A DNA stretch of 37,955 nucleotides. Origin: Candidatus Wallbacteria bacterium. GTDB taxonomy: Bacteria > Muiribacteriota > UBA6191 > JACPRK01. Location: the NCBI GenBank assembly GCA_016213845.1, contig JACQZN010000086.1, forward strand, positions 1-37,955, written 5' to 3'. The position numbers were made by a program, and so were the translations under genes. The notes under the pieces were generated by a model that saw only the letters and a list, made by a program, of their open reading frames with translations, did not search any database and was not told the DNA's origin. Below, in pieces: positions 34,214-37,955 of this stretch (its first letter is position 1; every line of letters starts with the position of its first letter).

Positions 34214-35740
34214 CCCCCCCCTGCAACGATGCGCCCCATCCGAAAGGTCCTGGTAGCCAACCGCGGCGAGATCGCCTGCCGGATCATCGCTTGCTGCCAG
34301 GCCATGGGCATCCAGACGGCCACCGTCTTCTCGGAGGCCGATCGCGCGAGTCGTCATGTCCTGGACGCCTCCGAAGCGATCTGCATCGGCCCCGCGCCTT
34401 CCCGCCAGAGCTACCTCGACATCGGCAAGGTCATCGACGCCGCGCGCCGCTCGGGAGCCGACGCCATCCACCCGGGCTACGGCTTCCTGTCGGAGAACGC
34501 GGACTTCGCCGCTGCCTGCGAGGAGGCCGGCATCCTCTTCATCGGACCGCCGCCCGCTGCCATCCGCGCTCTCGGCAGCAAGACGGCCGCCCGCCAGCTG
34601 GTGAGCACGCACGGAGTGCCGCTGGTTCCGGGCGTGCAGGAGCCGCTATCGTCGGCAACAGATGGTCTCGCGATTGCCCGGCAAATCGGCTTTCCGGTCC
34701 TGATCAAGGCGGCCGCCGGCGGCGGCGGAAAGGGCATGCGGGTCGTCCGGAGCGCCGACGAGTTCGCGCCCGCCTTCGAGCGGGCCTCGTCGGAAGCGGC
34801 CGCGTCGTTCGGCAACTCCGCCGTGTACGTGGAGAAGTACCTGGCCAGTCCGCGCCACGTCGAGATCCAGGTGATGGCGGACAGCCACGGCAACGCCATC
34901 TACCTGGGCGAGCGCGAGTGCAGCGTCCAGCGCCGCCACCAGAAGCTGCTGGAAGAAACGCCCAGCGTCTGCGTCGATCCCGAGATGCGCCGCCGGATGG
35001 GCGAGGCCGCGCTCGCGGCGGTGCGCGCGGCGGGCTACACGAACCTGGGCACCGTGGAGTTCCTGGTCGACGCCAACCGGGAGTTCTACTTCCTCGAAGT
35101 GAACACGCGCCTCCAGGTGGAGCATCCGGTCACGGAGGCCGTCACCGGCCTGGACCTGGTGCGTGAGCAGCTCCACATCGCCGCCGGCGGACGTCTTTCG
35201 CTTCGTCAGGAAGACGTGGCCCCGCGCGGTCACGCCATCGAGTGCCGCATCCTCGCGGAGGACCCCTTCGACGGGTTCGTCCCCTCGCCCGGCCGGATCC
35301 GTGTCTACAAGGAGCCTCGTGCGCCCTGGCTGCGGGTCGACACGGGCGTCTACGCCGGCTACGAAGTGTCGCTCTACTACGATCCCCTGCTGGCGAAGCT
35401 GATCGCCTGGGGTCCGGATCGCCCGACGGCCGTGGCACGTATGCAGGACGCCCTGCGTGATTACGTCATCGAGGGCATCCGCACCACCATCCCGTTCCAT
35501 TTGCTCCTGCTCGAGAATGCCGAGTTCCAGGCCGGCAACCTGGCCACGGACTTCATCGACCGGCACATGGAGATAGAGCGATCCGGAGGCTCTCGGCGCC
35601 ACAGGGACGTCGCGGCGATCGCCGCGGCCTGGCTGCGCGGAGCGCGAGGGGCTGCGCCCGCGCAAGCGCCGGCGGCCACCCGAGCAACCAGCGGCTGGAA
35701 ACTGGCGGCGCTCGGCGCCGGGAGGCGCCCGTGGGCGTGA
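34211..35740 (+). CDS. pccA: Biotin carboxylase subunit of propionyl-CoA carboxylase
   Basis: This subunit carboxylates biotin on the carrier protein using ATP and bicarbonate. The 509-residue protein has the N-terminal KVLVANRGEIACRI, the ATP-grasp glycine loop AAAGGGGKGMRVV (near residue 170), RDCSVQRR-like GERECSVQRRHQKL and the active-site EVNTRLQVEHPVTE (near 295). It lacks a biotinyl domain, which is on the next gene. The last 60 residues are an Ala/Arg-rich tail of unclear role. The ATG at 34211 is the end of an interspersed repeat; ATG at 34229 fits the usual family start and is equally likely. The stop overlaps the carrier gene by 10 bases. Confidence 0.93.
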   Translation: MPPPATMRPIRKVLVANRGEIACRIIACCQAMGIQTATVFSEADRASRHVLDASEAICIGPAPSRQSYLDIGKVIDAARRSGADAIHPGYGFLSENADFAAACEEAGILFIGPPPAAIRALGSKTAARQLVSTHGVPLVPGVQEPLSSATDGLAIARQIGFPVLIKAAAGGGGKGMRVVRSADEFAPAFERASSEAAASFGNSAVYVEKYLASPRHVEIQVMADSHGNAIYLGERECSVQRRHQKLLEETPSVCVDPEMRRRMGEAALAAVRAAGYTNLGTVEFLVDANREFYFLEVNTRLQVEHPVTEAVTGLDLVREQLHIAAGGRLSLRQEDVAPRGHAIECRILAEDPFDGFVPSPGRIRVYKEPRAPWLRVDTGVYAGYEVSLYYDPLLAKLIAWGPDRPTAVARMQDALRDYVIEGIRTTIPFHLLLLENAEFQAGNLATDFIDRHMEIERSGGSRRHRDVAAIAAAWLRGARGAAPAQAPAATRATSGWKLAALGAGRRPWA

Positions 35741-36255
35741 AGCTCTTCGTCGAGGGTGACGGCGCTTCGCGTGCGATCGACGTTCACGAGGACGCGGCCG
35801 GCTGGACGTTCGAGATCGACGGGCGGCAGCATGCGGCCGACATCCGACAGGTGACAGGCGACTGCCTGAGCGTGCTACTTGACGGCGCGAGCTACAAGGT
35901 CCATTTCCTCAGACAGGAGGGCAAGACCATCGTCTGCGTGCGCGGCGAGAGCTATGAGCTCGAGGTCCTCGACGAGCGCGAGAAGGCTCTGAGGGACGGC
36001 CGCAAGACCTCGGACTCGACTGCCGGCCCAGGGGCTTCCCAGGTTCGCAGCCGCATCCCCGGCAAGGTCGTGGCTGTCCACGTGGCCGCGGGCGACCGCG
36101 TGGAGTGCGGGGCCAAACTGCTCGTGCTGGAGGCGATGAAGATGGAGAATGAGATCCGGGCGGCTGCCGACGGGATCGTGGCGCGCGTGGCCGTGGCGCC
36201 GGGCGACACGGTCGAGATGAACGCCGTGCTCGTCGAGTTCGAGGTGGCAGACTAG
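35731..36255 (+). CDS. Biotin carboxyl carrier protein of the propionyl-CoA carboxylase
   Basis: This 174-residue protein carries biotin between the carboxylase and the carboxyltransferase. The C-terminal biotinyl domain (105-172) has EAMKMEN with the biotinylated lysine at 137. The first 90 residues form a beta-rich region like the one linking carboxylase and biotinyl domains in fused PCC alpha subunits, probably the subunit-contact domain. The gene thus looks like the C-terminal part of a split PccA. GGGAGG lies five bases before the GTG start, inside the end of the preceding gene. The stop TAG abuts the mutase ATG with no gap. Confidence 0.92.
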   Translation: MGVKLFVEGDGASRAIDVHEDAAGWTFEIDGRQHAADIRQVTGDCLSVLLDGASYKVHFLRQEGKTIVCVRGESYELEVLDEREKALRDGRKTSDSTAGPGASQVRSRIPGKVVAVHVAAGDRVECGAKLLVLEAMKMENEIRAAADGIVARVAVAPGDTVEMNAVLVEFEVAD

Positions 36256-37827
<1,572 letters not shown>

Positions 37828-37908
37828 CGCAACGTCACCCTGGGCGAGATCATGACCGCCCTGCGCCGCGTCTTCGGCGAGCACGTCGAAGAGAAGGTGT
37901 TCTAGGGA

Positions 37909-37932
37909 GTAGACAGTAGTCAGTAGGCAGTA
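37909..37932 (+). repeat. Heptad repeat after the mutase gene (GTAGNCA)
   Basis: GTAGACA, GTAGTCA and GTAGGCA follow each other directly, then GTA. The array starts three bases after the second amber stop of the mutase frame. Confidence 0.6.
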
Positions 37933-37942
37933 AGGGAAAACT

Positions 37943-37955
37943 CGTGGCGTGTACC
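37943..37955. repeat. Possible start of a family B palindrome, cut by the window end
   Basis: CGTGGCGTGTACC matches 316-328 of the palindrome in the first gene with one mismatch (12 of 13). Only the outer arm is visible. Confidence 0.35.

Overview
The window is GC-rich DNA from a Gram-negative-type bacterium. Secreted proteins with signal peptides, a MoxR/DUF58/transglutaminase operon and a matrixin-like protease with PKD repeats fit a large soil or sediment genome. Acidobacteriota or a neighbouring phylum is possible, but nothing here proves it, and there is no rRNA or tRNA to place the organism. Genes are densely packed, with many stop/start overlaps of 1 to 11 bases.

Layout on the plus strand, left part: a secreted PHP-type metallohydrolase (239-2398); a secreted protein of unknown function with an internal pilin-like segment (2522-4141); a HupE/UreJ-type membrane protein and an EF-hand membrane protein (4148-6132); and a beta-decarboxylating dehydrogenase (6122-7333) that converges on and overlaps a small minus-strand STAS protein (7260-7634). 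Next come a TPR-like protein (7802-8974), the coupled run trpB-trpA-polA-tsaE (9056-14257), and a UbiA-family prenyltransferase resembling decaprenyl-phosphate phosphoribosyltransferase (14309-15181).

Middle: on the minus strand, a 2223-residue secreted metalloprotease with 14 PKD-like repeats is followed by leucyl aminopeptidase (23681 down to 15489). Upstream of them, behind a good Rho-independent terminator, is a degenerate receiver protein (23820-24224). Divergent from that is a nucleotide-sugar operon: UDP-glucuronate decarboxylase, mannose-6-phosphate isomerase and mannose-1-phosphate guanylyltransferase (24508-27668). These would supply UDP-xylose and GDP-mannose for polysaccharide synthesis.

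Right part: a minus-strand cluster Nudix-MoxR-DUF58-transglutaminase (32443 down to 27702), then a plus-strand propionyl-CoA to succinyl-CoA module: carboxyltransferase, biotin carboxylase, biotin carrier and methylmalonyl-CoA mutase large subunit (32603-37827). The mutase carries an in-frame amber codon 25 codons before its natural-looking end.

The least expected content is the non-coding layer. Two palindrome families lie in or at the end of the first gene and recur elsewhere. A sense-oriented GGCTTGAG repeat follows five gene 3' ends. A CCTGAGCYTGTCGA repeat lies at three gene 5' ends. Several promoters sit so close to the start codon that they imply leaderless mRNAs. I found no CRISPR array, integrase, transposase gene or phage gene, and no clear undescribed defence or biosynthetic system.
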